Notes under the pieces: generated by a model
The model's input: only the letters and a program-made list of their open reading frames with translations
Told to the model about the DNA's origin: nothing
Database searches by the model: none
Assembly: GCA_032768795.1 (NCBI GenBank)
Contig: CP136490.1
Span: 1,116,001-1,180,000, forward strand
DNA length: 64,000 nucleotides
Reading direction: 5' to 3'
Origin: Tremella fuciformis
Lineage: Eukaryota; Basidiomycota; Tremellomycetes; Tremellales; Tremellaceae
Part shown: positions 22,802 through 32,031 of the stretch, piece after piece
How positions within the stretch are numbered: position 1 is the first letter of the stretch
Layout: every line of letters begins with the position of its first letter
Position numbers and translations under genes: made by a program

Positions 22802-23119
22802 CGACGGAAATAGGTAGTACGCTCACATGAGCTTGACTCAGCCTCGAGTAGCCTCGTCGAGGCACACACATCCTCGACGAGGTTGTGCCTCGACGAGGTT
22901 CATCCTCGACGAGGCAGGGGAAGCTGCCACAACAATAACTCCGCATATAACGCCGACACCCTCGACGACCTTGTAGAATGCCGCCGCCTGTTGCCCTCCT
23001 CATCACTCATAGCAAGTGCTGAGCGGGCAACAGGTAAGTCCGAATGCATCACTCATAGCAAGTGCTGAGCGGGCAACAGGTGACCGGAATCCCATTGCCT
23101 CAGAGCTAAGATTCCGTCG
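22802..23119 (+). repeat. Copia-A copy 2 3' LTR (318 bp)
   Basis: It shares the AGGTAGTACG and GCACACACATCC variants with the LTR at 18121, confirming that these two form a pair. It carries the 46-nt duplication that its partner lacks. Confidence 0.93.
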
Positions 23120-23632
23120 CACTGTTGGGATGGGCGGACGCAGACTGGGGTGGATGTCTCGATACACGCCGATCAACAACTGGCTATATCTTCAACACCT
23201 ACGGAGGCATCGTATCATGGAAAAGCAGGCGACAACCGACAGTCGCACTGTCGACGACACAGGCAGAGCTCCTTGCATCGACAGAAGCGGGCAAAGAGGC
23301 AATATGGCTCAGGCAACTATTGAACGACCTCGACCTAGGCATAGATGGAGCAGTGCCCATCTACAACGACAACAATGGGGCCATTCAACTGGCCAAACAT
23401 CAACACGGGTTCAAGTTGAACAAAGCATTCGACATGCGAGCCCAGTGGATACGAGAGCATCAAGCTGGTGGTCTGCTTGAGCTCAAATACACACCAACGG
23501 ACAGCAATCGAGCCGACATCCTGACCAAGACCCTTTCGGCCGAGAAGACAAGACAGCTCCGGCAGTTACTGGGATTGGAAAGACAAGGAGAAGGAGGGCA
23601 GATGAGTCAATAGACATGCTCGCGAGGGGAGG

Positions 23633-23950
23633 CGACGGAAATAGGTGGTACGCTCACATGAGCTTGACTCATCTTCGAGTAACCTCGTCGAGGCTACTCG
23701 ATCCTCGACGAGGTTGTGCCTCGACGAGGTTCACCCTCGACGAGGCAGAGAAGCTGCCACCAACGATAACTCCGCTTATAACGCCGACACCCTCGACGAC
23801 CTTGTAGAATGCCGCCGCCTGTTGCCCTCCTCATCACTCATAGCAAGTGCTGAGCGGGCAACAGGTAAGTCCGAATGCATCACTCATAGCAAGTGCTGAG
23901 CGGGCAACAGGTGACCGGAATCCCATTGCCTCAGAGCTAAGATTCCGTCG
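23633..23950 (+). repeat. Copia-A copy 1 3' LTR (318 bp)
   Basis: It shares the AGGTGGTACG and GGCTACTCGATCC variants with the LTR at 13484, confirming the outer pair. The AAGAA duplication follows directly. Confidence 0.93.
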
Positions 23951-24107
23951 AAGAAGGGGATCCACCAAATCGTATCATCTACGAGCAGTCGTCGGTTTCC
24001 GTCTGTTGGGAGGAACCCTCTATATCCTACAGAAACTATACTCGTTTCAAGGATCCCCAACTTGGCTTCCGCGAATCAGTCGCGAGGGACATGAAATATA
24101 GCATTCA

Positions 24108-24283
24108 TGTTGAACAATAAGCCCCGAGGACGCCTCATAGGCCCAGAATTGCCTCTTTGGGTAGGATGCGGAGTAGGACAATAAGACCATGAGCGAGCGG
24201 CCACGCACAGGCCGCCAGAGCGATGCTCATATATACAGAACTGCAGAGAAGGACGAATGCATAGCTCTCATCGTTGTGTAACA
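24108..24283 (+). repeat. Copia-B 5' LTR (176 bp)
   Basis: Canonical TG...CA ends; it contains CATATATAC as a possible TATA element near 24229. Matches the 3' LTR at 29652. Confidence 0.94.
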
Positions 24284-24623
24284 GATTAAAAGTCCCAAGT
24301 CTCAGCCCGAGACTACAGAGAGCATACGGGCTGTCTATCGAGCCGTCGCCGCCGCCGCAGACGCTCTAGACACCGCCACAGACCGAGCCGTCGCCGTCCA
24401 TCGTCGCAGACGCTCGAGAGCAGTTCCTAGCCATCAGGAAGGCTAGAGGAAGAACGAGAACACCTCGTAAGCACACAGGGAGAGCGTCGGGCCTAGTAAC
24501 AGGCGCTCTATCGCGAAAGTCGTCCCCTGCGAGGTATCGTTCCGCTGACGCACACTCTGCCGTCAACCGTCATTACAGCACCCCCGCGTGTGCACAGACC
24601 ATCCTCTACATACCTTTATCGTC

Positions 24624-27600
24624 ATGTCCGCCACCAGAGTCAACATTGACGCAATCCCAAAGCTCTCGCATGATCCCTCGTCATATGCGCCATGGCGGGC
24701 GGCCGTAGAAGTCGCCCTGCAGCTTGGAGATTGCTGGAACGCCGCTTTAGGCCTGGACGTCGAGCCAGGCCGAGTTGGCACCACTGAGAGGCGAACCCGT
24801 GCTGGCTCCGTCATGCCGGCAGGATCGGAAGCCGGAGGACTGAGCGGTGAAGATAAGAAGGACTGGGAGAGGTGGCAAGCCCGAGAGAGCAGGGCACAGG
24901 CGATGTTGAAGGGGACGGTTTTGGAGGCCGTCCGGCTCGACATTGAGGATCTGCTCGCTGCAGCCAACATGTGGCTGTATTGCGACAAGATGCACGAGGC
25001 CGATCTCCTCGAGAATCAGAGGATCGTGCACGCCCGCCTGTGGACGCTCGATCTTCGAGGGGACGCCTCTGCGGACGAAATGAGCGCTCATGTAGAGACG
25101 TTCTCGAAGGCGATATCGGACGGCAAGCGCGTCGGGATCGTCCTGAGCGACACCGAGCGCGCTCAAAGGTTCCTCGCCACCATCCTCGATCCAGCTTTCA
25201 ACATCGTAAGGGCTGAGTTGGCACCCATCGCCAAGGACAAGCAGTCCTGGGCCGTCGTGCTCTCGAAATACACCACCGAGATCGCGCGACGACGGGCTAG
25301 GCCGCCTCAAGGCCGTCAAGGTAACGGAGGTGGCAAACCGCTCGCGATGGCTGTCGAACGCCGCCCTCGATTCGATAGAGACAAGACCAATGACGAATGT
25401 CGACATTGCGGCAAGAAAGGTCATTGGGAGCGTGATTGCCGCAAGAAGGCTGCAGAACTGCAGCGCGGCGGCCTGCAGGGACGAGGCGGTCGCTCAGCTC
25501 GGCAGAGAGGTGGCCGAGGTGAGCGGAAGGGCGTCCAAGATCGTCAGGACACCGCCGCCGCCGCCGCCGATAAGAGGATCACGATCCCGCCTAAGGCAGA
25601 CTCCGGACTGCTCGCTGCAGCCCTGGAAATTGACATGGATCCTTGGGCCGGTTTGACCGTTGCCGTCACCAAATGGGCCGAGCTCGACGACGATAGCGAC
25701 GATCGCATCGTCTTTCCCGACCAGCTCGATGACCCGTGGTTCGAGGACGGGTCTGCGGAGGCTAGTAATGACGCTCTGTTCACCGCAGACACTCTGCAAG
25801 TCGAGTCAGAGGCCGTCGAGCCCGTTTGGGTGCTCGATAGCGGAGCTACCGATCACTTGACCCCGCACAGATCGATCCTAAAGCGAGTCCGCCGTCTCGA
25901 GACGCCCCGAGTCTTTGGGCTAGCCAGCGACACCGGCACAATGCAGGCCATCGAGGTAGGCGAGGTAGATCTTGTCCTATCGTCTGGGCAACGCCTCACG
26001 CTCCGAGATGTCTATCACGTCCCGACGGCTCGGATCAGCCTCTGTTCGCTTTCGAGGCTGCTTCGGTGGGGCTGGCGGGCCGATTTGAAGGGTGACGGCG
26101 GAACGCTCGAGCGACGGCAGGAAAGGCTAGCTCTGCGAAAGAAAGGTTCGCTTTGGACCGTGCGACTCGGTAGGACGCATCCTACGATCTTGCTTGCCAA
26201 CGCCGTCGACGCTAGATCACCGCTCGAGGCTGAACATCAGCGTCTAGGTCATATAGGCGTCGAGCGACTTAAAGAGCTGGGTAGGAAAGACCTACTTACC
26301 AAGCCCTGGCGCGCCTATAAGGACGATCCGTTCGTCACCGCTGCATGCGAGGTGTGCGCCCGCACCAAGATCACCAGGCCGCCGAAGGCTGGTGACGCCC
26401 CGCTGCTCAGAGGCGGCGGCGACGGTGTCGGCGTTGATGTCGACATTACCGGGCCATTTGAGACGTCTGTCGACGGCTGCGAGAATATGCTCATAGCTAT
26501 CGAGCGCTCGAGCAAGATCCTAGGCGTCATACCGATAGGCCGGAAGTCAGAGGCGTTCAATGCTCTGCGGCAATTCCTAGCCAAAATCGAGCGGCAACTC
26601 GGAGATCGCGTCCGAGTCATTCGCAGCGACGGCGGAGGCGAGTTCGATAGCCTCGAGGCAAGGGCTTTCTATCAGTCAGCCGGCATACAGCATTACATGA
26701 CGCCTCGCTACACGCCCGAGCTGAATGGTGCAGCCGAGCGGACGATACGCACGATCAAAGACATGACGGCCGCGATGTTGGCTGATAGTCGTCTTCCTCA
26801 TGCCTATTGGTCTTTCGCGGCCCGATACGCCGCCGTAATCGTCATGAAGCTATCCGTGTCAGCCCGAACGGGTCTATCGGCCTGGAGCGCGCTCACAGGG
26901 CGTGAGAGAGGCCTAAAGTCCGTCTTGCGATTCGGGCAGAGGTGTCATGCGCAGATCCCGTCTCAAATCCGCCGTAAAGCGTCATTCACGATAGAGCGCG
27001 GCGAGGCGTGTCGGATACTCGGTCAGAGTGAGACTCAGAGCGGCTGGATCGTGCAGCTCGATGCCACGGGTGAGATTGCCCATCGAAGAGATGTCAAAGT
27101 GCTCGAGAGGTCAGAGGACGATGAGGCCGATGTCGGTCACGTGACCCAAAGCGACCGAGCACAACTCATACCGGTTGGATCGATGGGAGGCAAGATCGCT
27201 AGTCATTCGAACAGGGATGATGATAGAGACGATCCGAAGGCGTCTGAGGATCAGCAGGACTCCGGGCAAGCTCAGAAAAATGTCGCTGGAGTGGAGATCT
27301 CAGAGGAAGAGCTCACAATTAACGATCCCGCACCGGTCACTTCCAGCACGCCTGAGCAGCCTCGGGTCCCCCGTCCGTCCCGACTGCCAGTGGCCACCAA
27401 TCGTCCCAGGATCCCCGTTGCCGACCGCTGGACCTATGTCCCCGTCTCGGCGACACCGCCACCACCTCCTGTGGACACCAGCACCGTCGGTCGGCCCATC
27501 CGCGAGAGGAAAGCGCCCTCAAAGTTCGGTGCTATCGCTGAGCGGCTGCACAGCCCTTTCGCTTTCCTGTCCGCCAATGCAGCCGATGGCCCCGTGATGC

Positions 27601-29657
27601 CTGTAGATCCCAGAAACCTAGCCGAGGCGATGGCGAGTGACGACAGAGCTGAATGGATTGCAGCCATGGAAAAGGAGATAGCGAATATCGAGGGCAAGGG
27701 GACCTGGCGCGAGGTGAAGCTGCCTGCAGGCCGCAAGGCTGTTGGTTCGCGATGGGTATTCAAGGTCAAGACCGATGCGGACGGCAACGTCGTCAAACAC
27801 AAGGCTCGGCTCGTCGCGCAGGGCTTCTCGCAAGTGCCGGGTATCGACTTTGAAGAGACGTTCGCGCCGGTAGGCCGTCTCGGATCCCTGAGACTGTTGC
27901 TGGCTATCGCCGCCGCAGACCGCATGGTCGTCGCGCAAGCAGACGTCGAAGGAGCGTATCTGAACAGCCCAATCGACACAGAGGTCTACATTCGGTATCC
28001 GGACGGGATGCGGCGGAAGCCAGGATGCGACGCCCTGCTGCTCCTGAAAAGCCTGTACGGTCTAAAGCAGTCAGCAAGGAACTGGTGGGAAGAGCTAGGA
28101 CGAGTCTTACGTCGACAGGGCTTCCAGAGGACGAACGGTGACTGGGGACTGTATGTGCGGCAGGACCGACAAGGCCGAATCGTGCTTGTCTTGGTCTATG
28201 TCGACGACATCGTGATTGCCGCATCGTCGCAGGGGGAGATCGACACCCTGTGGACAGCCCTAAAGGCTGAGTGGACGATCACCGTCATAGGCGACGTCGG
28301 CACCGTGCTTGGGATGAAGGTATCGCAAGACAAGGCTAGACAGACGATCTGGCTGAGTCAGCCCGCGTATATCGACAGGGTGCTCGAGCGCTTCCCGGAG
28401 CACACGAGTAGACGCTCACGATCGACACCGCTGCCACAGGACGCCAAGATCGATGCAGAGGACGTGTCAACAGCCTTAACGCCCTATCAAGAACTGGTAG
28501 GATGTCTCTTATGGCTAGCGGGCTGCACCCGCCCGGACGTCATGTTCGCCGCCTCGTATCTATCCAGGGCGCTCGCGGCGCCTACCCGTCAGCATTGGGA
28601 CCTCGCACAAGGCGTCCTGACCTACCTAGCCCACACACGGACTGTCGGGCTCAGGCTAGGCGGCGGGAAAGACGACGGGCTGCAGGGCTGGGTAGATTCG
28701 GACTGGGCGGGTTGCAAGGACACTCGGCGGTCAACCACAGGCTGGTTGATGGAGTTCAAGGGCTCGGCGATCACATGGTCGTCTCGCAGGCAAGCCACGG
28801 TCTCGACATCGACGGTTGAGGCCGAATACATCGCTGTCGCAGAAGCAGCCAAGGAGGCGGTTTGGCTCAGGAACCTGCTCTGTGAGCTAGGACTCGAGCA
28901 GAGATCACCAACGCCGCTCTTCTGCGACAACCAGGGGTCTATCAGGCTTGCAGGACAGCCAACCACTCACTCTCGGACCAAGCACATCGACATAAAGCAT
29001 CATTTGATCCGGGAACTCGTCGACACCGGCAAGGTGGCCTTGCGGTACGTCAGCTCTGCAGACCAGAAGGCGGATATCCTCACCAAGTCGCTTCCCGCCG
29101 CCGCTCACGCGCGCCATTTTGAAGCTCTGGGTCTGGGGCGTCCGCCTGCCGGTGCGGAGCGCGCTCTCGTCCACCTAGCGGCTGCATTCAGCGATCTAGA
29201 AGACGTCGACGGTAGCGAGAAGGTGTTGAATGACAAAGTCAGTCGCGCTCAGAGTCGTCTGCCACACCACGTGGTCGGGCCAAAACGCCGAAATGCCGCT
29301 AGTCAGCCGATCCATCAGTTCGCTCGTCATGAGCAATGCTTTGCTGGATGCGCACGGAAAACCAGAGGGGATAGGACTGCAGGGGGAGCTGGAGAGTATC
29401 AAGGAGGATCAGGGCTACCAGCAGACACCAAGATCATCGATTTTGGGTCGGTATTGATGGAGAACGGCCTGACGCCTTCTCATCAGTCTGAAGGAGGTAG
29501 GACTCAGAACCGTGCGACGCTCGCGACGCGCGGTCTCGGGCCTCTATCGTCCTGGAGCGAAGATCAGCAGGCTTGGGGACGCCCGGTAGGTCCTTGGCAC
29601 AACCGCCAGACCTGTCGCGGCCACCTGCAGCCTGCAGACTTCGAGGGGGAGTGTTGA
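24624..29657 (+). CDS. Copia-B Gag-Pol polyprotein, about 1677 aa, intact
   Basis: The start is placed at MSATRVNIDAIPKLSH (24624); an upstream in-frame ATG at 24588 is possible. Order: Gag with CRHCGKKGHWERDC knuckle; protease WVLDSGATDHL; integrase zinc finger (HQRLGHIGVERL ... CEVCARTK) and core (VDVDITGPF, VIRSDGGGEF, ELNGAAERTIRTIKDM); reverse transcriptase (AQADVEGAYLNSPI, YVDDIVIA); RNase H (GWVDSDWAGC, STVEAEYIA, KHIDIKHHLIRE). After RNase H the frame runs on for about 170 residues without a known domain and stops inside the first bases of the 3' LTR. That tail is unusual: Copia polyproteins normally end shortly after RNase H. Confidence 0.94.
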   Translation: MSATRVNIDAIPKLSHDPSSYAPWRAAVEVALQLGDCWNAALGLDVEPGRVGTTERRTRAGSVMPAGSEAGGLSGEDKKDWERWQARESRAQAMLKGTVLEAVRLDIEDLLAAANMWLYCDKMHEADLLENQRIVHARLWTLDLRGDASADEMSAHVETFSKAISDGKRVGIVLSDTERAQRFLATILDPAFNIVRAELAPIAKDKQSWAVVLSKYTTEIARRRARPPQGRQGNGGGKPLAMAVERRPRFDRDKTNDECRHCGKKGHWERDCRKKAAELQRGGLQGRGGRSARQRGGRGERKGVQDRQDTAAAAADKRITIPPKADSGLLAAALEIDMDPWAGLTVAVTKWAELDDDSDDRIVFPDQLDDPWFEDGSAEASNDALFTADTLQVESEAVEPVWVLDSGATDHLTPHRSILKRVRRLETPRVFGLASDTGTMQAIEVGEVDLVLSSGQRLTLRDVYHVPTARISLCSLSRLLRWGWRADLKGDGGTLERRQERLALRKKGSLWTVRLGRTHPTILLANAVDARSPLEAEHQRLGHIGVERLKELGRKDLLTKPWRAYKDDPFVTAACEVCARTKITRPPKAGDAPLLRGGGDGVGVDVDITGPFETSVDGCENMLIAIERSSKILGVIPIGRKSEAFNALRQFLAKIERQLGDRVRVIRSDGGGEFDSLEARAFYQSAGIQHYMTPRYTPELNGAAERTIRTIKDMTAAMLADSRLPHAYWSFAARYAAVIVMKLSVSARTGLSAWSALTGRERGLKSVLRFGQRCHAQIPSQIRRKASFTIERGEACRILGQSETQSGWIVQLDATGEIAHRRDVKVLERSEDDEADVGHVTQSDRAQLIPVGSMGGKIASHSNRDDDRDDPKASEDQQDSGQAQKNVAGVEISEEELTINDPAPVTSSTPEQPRVPRPSRLPVATNRPRIPVADRWTYVPVSATPPPPPVDTSTVGRPIRERKAPSKFGAIAERLHSPFAFLSANAADGPVMPVDPRNLAEAMASDDRAEWIAAMEKEIANIEGKGTWREVKLPAGRKAVGSRWVFKVKTDADGNVVKHKARLVAQGFSQVPGIDFEETFAPVGRLGSLRLLLAIAAADRMVVAQADVEGAYLNSPIDTEVYIRYPDGMRRKPGCDALLLLKSLYGLKQSARNWWEELGRVLRRQGFQRTNGDWGLYVRQDRQGRIVLVLVYVDDIVIAASSQGEIDTLWTALKAEWTITVIGDVGTVLGMKVSQDKARQTIWLSQPAYIDRVLERFPEHTSRRSRSTPLPQDAKIDAEDVSTALTPYQELVGCLLWLAGCTRPDVMFAASYLSRALAAPTRQHWDLAQGVLTYLAHTRTVGLRLGGGKDDGLQGWVDSDWAGCKDTRRSTTGWLMEFKGSAITWSSRRQATVSTSTVEAEYIAVAEAAKEAVWLRNLLCELGLEQRSPTPLFCDNQGSIRLAGQPTTHSRTKHIDIKHHLIRELVDTGKVALRYVSSADQKADILTKSLPAAAHARHFEALGLGRPPAGAERALVHLAAAFSDLEDVDGSEKVLNDKVSRAQSRLPHHVVGPKRRNAASQPIHQFARHEQCFAGCARKTRGDRTAGGAGEYQGGSGLPADTKIIDFGSVLMENGLTPSHQSEGGRTQNRATLATRGLGPLSSWSEDQQAWGRPVGPWHNRQTCRGHLQPADFEGEC

Positions 29658-29827
29658 ACAATAAGCCCCGAGGACGCCTCATAGGCCCAGAATTGCCTCT
29701 TTGGGTAGGATGCGGAGTAGGACAATAAGACCATGAGCGAGCGGCCACGCACAGGCCGCCAGAGCGATGCTCATATATACAGAACTGCAGAGAAGGACGA
29801 ATGCATAGCTCTCATCGTTGTGTAACA
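29652..29827 (+). repeat. Copia-B 3' LTR (176 bp)
   Basis: Direct repeat of 24108-24283; it supplies the stop codon of the element's polyprotein at 29655. Confidence 0.94.
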
Positions 29828-29965
29828 ATTCAGCTAGACACAGAGACGGCGGAAAGTTCAACCAAGCTCAACTCTGTTTGGCAATGAGGTCTGACATTGA
29901 TGGAGGTACATGTCCGGATCAACCCCGAAAGCAGCAGAGATTTAAGACTGAGATGAGGTGCTCAA

Positions 29966-30737
29966 TGTCAGGAAACCGACACGGCATCCTGACCACGAGA
30001 CTACCACGAGGCAACTTCCGACGGAAACATCCAAAGGATCCTACGAACCGAAGAACGTGAGTACGATAGAACCGTCACTATTAGTCACGAATAACTACGA
30101 CTTGCTCTTGAAAGCGCTGGAACAACCTGGAGAACGATAGAAGGATACGTCTCAGCCTTCCATCGGCCGAGTTGAGATAGGAACGCACGCAAGGACAAGA
30201 GTCAGGTCCACGATAACGGAGGATAGAGTTATCTCACAGTCAGGGCCACGGGGCGGAGACCGAGGACGATAAGGACGACGACGGGCACGCAAGGAGATTA
30301 GATGCAAGCCAGCGCGGAGAGAAGACGATAGAAGAGAAGAGAGACGACGAGAGAATACTAGAGAGTATTGGGAACGAGTAGAAGCGACTAGGAGAACGAT
30401 GGAACGATCCACGAAGGACGATGCTAGAAGGATCAGAGTGAGAGCGGGCGAGAGTCAGCAGATACTTAAGAAGGAAGATCGCAGAGGAAGTTCCTCAGCG
30501 ATCTAGTTAACTAGTCCTCTAGATAGAACGTCTACTTAGAGAATCGACCGTACCAGTGACGAGAGATAGATAAGTGAAGTGAGTCTTGATCGCTCCTCAC
30601 CCAGCTTGGTTCCACTCTACTCTTGTTCGTTACTATCTGTTACGAATAGTCGTTAATAGTTAGCAGCTTGAACCGATAGATTGATTTAGGTGAGCTTTAG
30701 TTGGATCTAATACAGGTCACCGGGTACAGGTCTGACA
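29966..30737 (+). repeat. Gypsy-A LTR 1 (772 bp)
   Basis: TGTCAGGAAACCG...CAGGTCTGACA. It contains an 86-codon antisense ORF that recurs in every Gypsy-A LTR only because the LTRs are nearly identical. Confidence 0.95.
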
Positions 30738-30786
30738 GATAACTAGATCGCTCATATCCTTCGACAAGCCACCAAATCAAGACGAC

Positions 30787-32031
30787 ATGTCCTCTGCACC
30801 TACGACCGGGTACGGCCTTAGGAACCGAGGCGCGACAGGCAATCCCGACGCAGAGCATGAGCTGATCACTCCTCCCACTGGGACTACCACGGAGGAAGGA
30901 GAAGGAGTCCAAGGTACGCCAGGCGTGTACGAGCCAGGCGCTCAAGAAGACACGATGGAGTCTACCCAGGATGATGGGCTCTCTTCGATCAGGACCCAAC
31001 TCGATAAGATTGGTGAGGCACTGTTGCTTTTGAGTCAGAATCAAAGGATGATGACTGAGCATCGAGTGAACCAATTCGAGACTAATACGAACAAATCGAA
31101 CAACAAGGAACCAAAGGTCAACTCTCCGGACGAGTATCAAGGAGAAAGGAACAAGCTCACCGGATTCCTGACGCAGTGTCAGCTGGTCTTCGACTTACAA
31201 CCAGCCCGATACGCCACCGACTATGCCAAGATCCGATATATGATATCGTTCTTTAGGAAGGCGCCACTGCACTCTATTGAGGCGCACTTAGCTAAGGATG
31301 TCGACGATCAGCCTAGATGGCTTCACGATTACGGGTTGTTCATCAAACACATCAAACGAACCTACGGAGACCCAGATGAAGTTCATACAGCCGAACGGAA
31401 ACTATTAGCGATCCAACAAAAGTCTTCTGTTACGAATTACTTTGCAGAGTTCGAACAGTTATCATCATTGCTGGATTGGCCCGATTCGGTTCTCATCGCC
31501 AAGGCTAGGGAAGGCTTGAAGCCCTCTCTCAAGGACGCCATCGCTACCAAGGTGGAGGAAATCCCTAAGACCTGGAACGACTTTGTCACGGTGATCACGA
31601 GACTTGATGAACGCATGTTCGAGAGGGAACAAGAGAAGAAGAACGAACAAGGACGCCCAGAGAGGCATGAACCGCGACAAATAGAAACGAATAGTGGGCG
31701 AGTGCGACCAGCTGTTACCAGTTTTAACCGCTCATCAGAAACCAGCACAGTCAAGAGCACTCAGCCACCGCGTGCGACCACCCCATGGAATGGCAACCCA
31801 TTCGCAGGCCTAGGTATGCGACCACGCCTGAGTGAGTTCGAGAAGCAGAGACGAAGGGATTCGGGCTTATGCTTTTCTTGCGGACAGAGTGGTCATCAGG
31901 CCAAGGACTGTTCGCAATCGACGCGATCTCAAGGAACGGTGGTCTCTTCCAATGCTACGAACACCTACCAGCGTACCACGACCCCTTCTACGAGCTCGCA
32001 ACAGTCAAAAGTAAGCGCCCCGTCGAATTGA
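30787..32031 (+). CDS. Gypsy-A Gag, first unit, 414 aa
   Basis: Starts MSSAPTTGYGLRNRG. A capsid-like helical region (about residues 120-280, with PDEYQGERNKLTGFLTQCQ and YFAEFEQLSSLLDW) is followed by a basic linker and one CCHC zinc knuckle (CFSCGQSGHQAKDC, about 361-374). It forms the virus-like particle and binds the RNA. The 3' end overlaps the pol frame, which is open from 31836 in the -1 register. Confidence 0.93.
   Translation: MSSAPTTGYGLRNRGATGNPDAEHELITPPTGTTTEEGEGVQGTPGVYEPGAQEDTMESTQDDGLSSIRTQLDKIGEALLLLSQNQRMMTEHRVNQFETNTNKSNNKEPKVNSPDEYQGERNKLTGFLTQCQLVFDLQPARYATDYAKIRYMISFFRKAPLHSIEAHLAKDVDDQPRWLHDYGLFIKHIKRTYGDPDEVHTAERKLLAIQQKSSVTNYFAEFEQLSSLLDWPDSVLIAKAREGLKPSLKDAIATKVEEIPKTWNDFVTVITRLDERMFEREQEKKNEQGRPERHEPRQIETNSGRVRPAVTSFNRSSETSTVKSTQPPRATTPWNGNPFAGLGMRPRLSEFEKQRRRDSGLCFSCGQSGHQAKDCSQSTRSQGTVVSSNATNTYQRTTTPSTSSQQSKVSAPSN

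Larger units (their letters stand above)
18121..23119 (+). mobile_element. Copia-A copy 2, complete element nested in copy 1
   Basis: It is inserted into the RNase H region of copy 1 with the TSD CACTG (18116-18120 and 23120-23124). Its LTRs are 18121-18392 (272 bp) and 22802-23119 (318 bp). They share substitutions that separate them from the LTRs of copy 1 and differ from each other by one unit of a 46-nt tandem repeat. Primer-binding site TGGTAACGTCTCC from 18393; polypurine tract GCGAGGGGAGG before 22802. The gag-pol frame is intact, so this copy may be active or recently active. Confidence 0.96.
13899..23613 (+). pseudogene. Copia-A copy 1 gag-pol, interrupted twice
   Basis: Pieces: 13899..14847 (gag, to the zinc-knuckle region CIHHPDQGRHSTDEC and beyond), 15257..18120 (protease IIIDSGATSPFI, integrase, reverse transcriptase with VHVDDM), and 23125..23613 (RNase H, GWADADWGGCLDTRRSTTGY to the stop). 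The frame continues in register across both insertions once each insert and one TSD copy are ignored. It differs from copy 2 by scattered substitutions along the length, so the two copies are siblings and not a fresh duplicate. As it stands the gene cannot give a full polyprotein. Confidence 0.9.
13484..23950 (+). mobile_element. Copia-A copy 1, outer element, carrying two nested insertions
   Basis: A Ty1/Copia LTR retrotransposon bounded by 318-bp LTRs (13484-13801 and 23633-23950) that read as identical, with the TSD AAGAA at 13479-13483 and 23951-23955. The likely primer-binding site follows the 5' LTR (TGGTAACGTCTC, from 13802). A polypurine tract (GCGAGGGGAGG) abuts the 3' LTR. The gag-pol frame is interrupted by a TRIM-like element (14848-15251) and by a full second Copia-A (18121-23119). 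Without the insertions and their duplications it would be about 5.05 kb, the same size as copy 2. Confidence 0.95.
24108..29827 (+). mobile_element. Copia-B retrotransposon, complete, 5720 bp
   Basis: A Ty1/Copia element with 176-bp LTRs (24108-24283 and 29652-29827), both TGTTGAACAATAAG...TTGTGTAACA. The TSD ATTCA lies at 24103-24107 and 29828-29832, inside the C-terminal codons of P3. A polypurine tract (GAGGGGGAG) abuts the 3' LTR. A leader of about 340 bp (24284-24623) with GCCGTCGCCGCCGCCGCAGAC-type repeats precedes the gag-pol start. It is a different family from Copia-A: LTR sequence, ends and Gag are unrelated. Confidence 0.96.
12997..29887 (+). pseudogene. P3: orphan-family gene split by two retrotransposons
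   Basis: Three pieces survive: 12997..13483, 23956..24107 and 29833..29887. The first starts MHRMRRSFKNIIGVSRG, carries SAESISAYLEKQ and the core helix RDDVATSVVTCFVARY, and runs to CTNEE just before the Copia-A insertion. Skipping Copia-A and one copy of its AAGAA duplication continues the same frame into PPNRIIYEQSSVSVCWEE, the counterpart of the YERLVYDEPSVQLCW block in P2. This runs to RDMKYSI, where Copia-B sits; beyond it the frame continues for about 17 codons to TGA at 29885. The first piece needs one small intron or carries a frameshift near 13183-13213 (GTAGGA...CTCAG would be only 31 nt). The gene was intact or nearly so until the insertions, so the damage is recent. Confidence 0.75.

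Noticed and set aside
30152..30412. 86-codon antisense ORF found again at 38286, 52617 and 54460
   Set aside because: It recurs only because it lies in the four nearly identical Gypsy-A LTRs; no start context or protein features support it.
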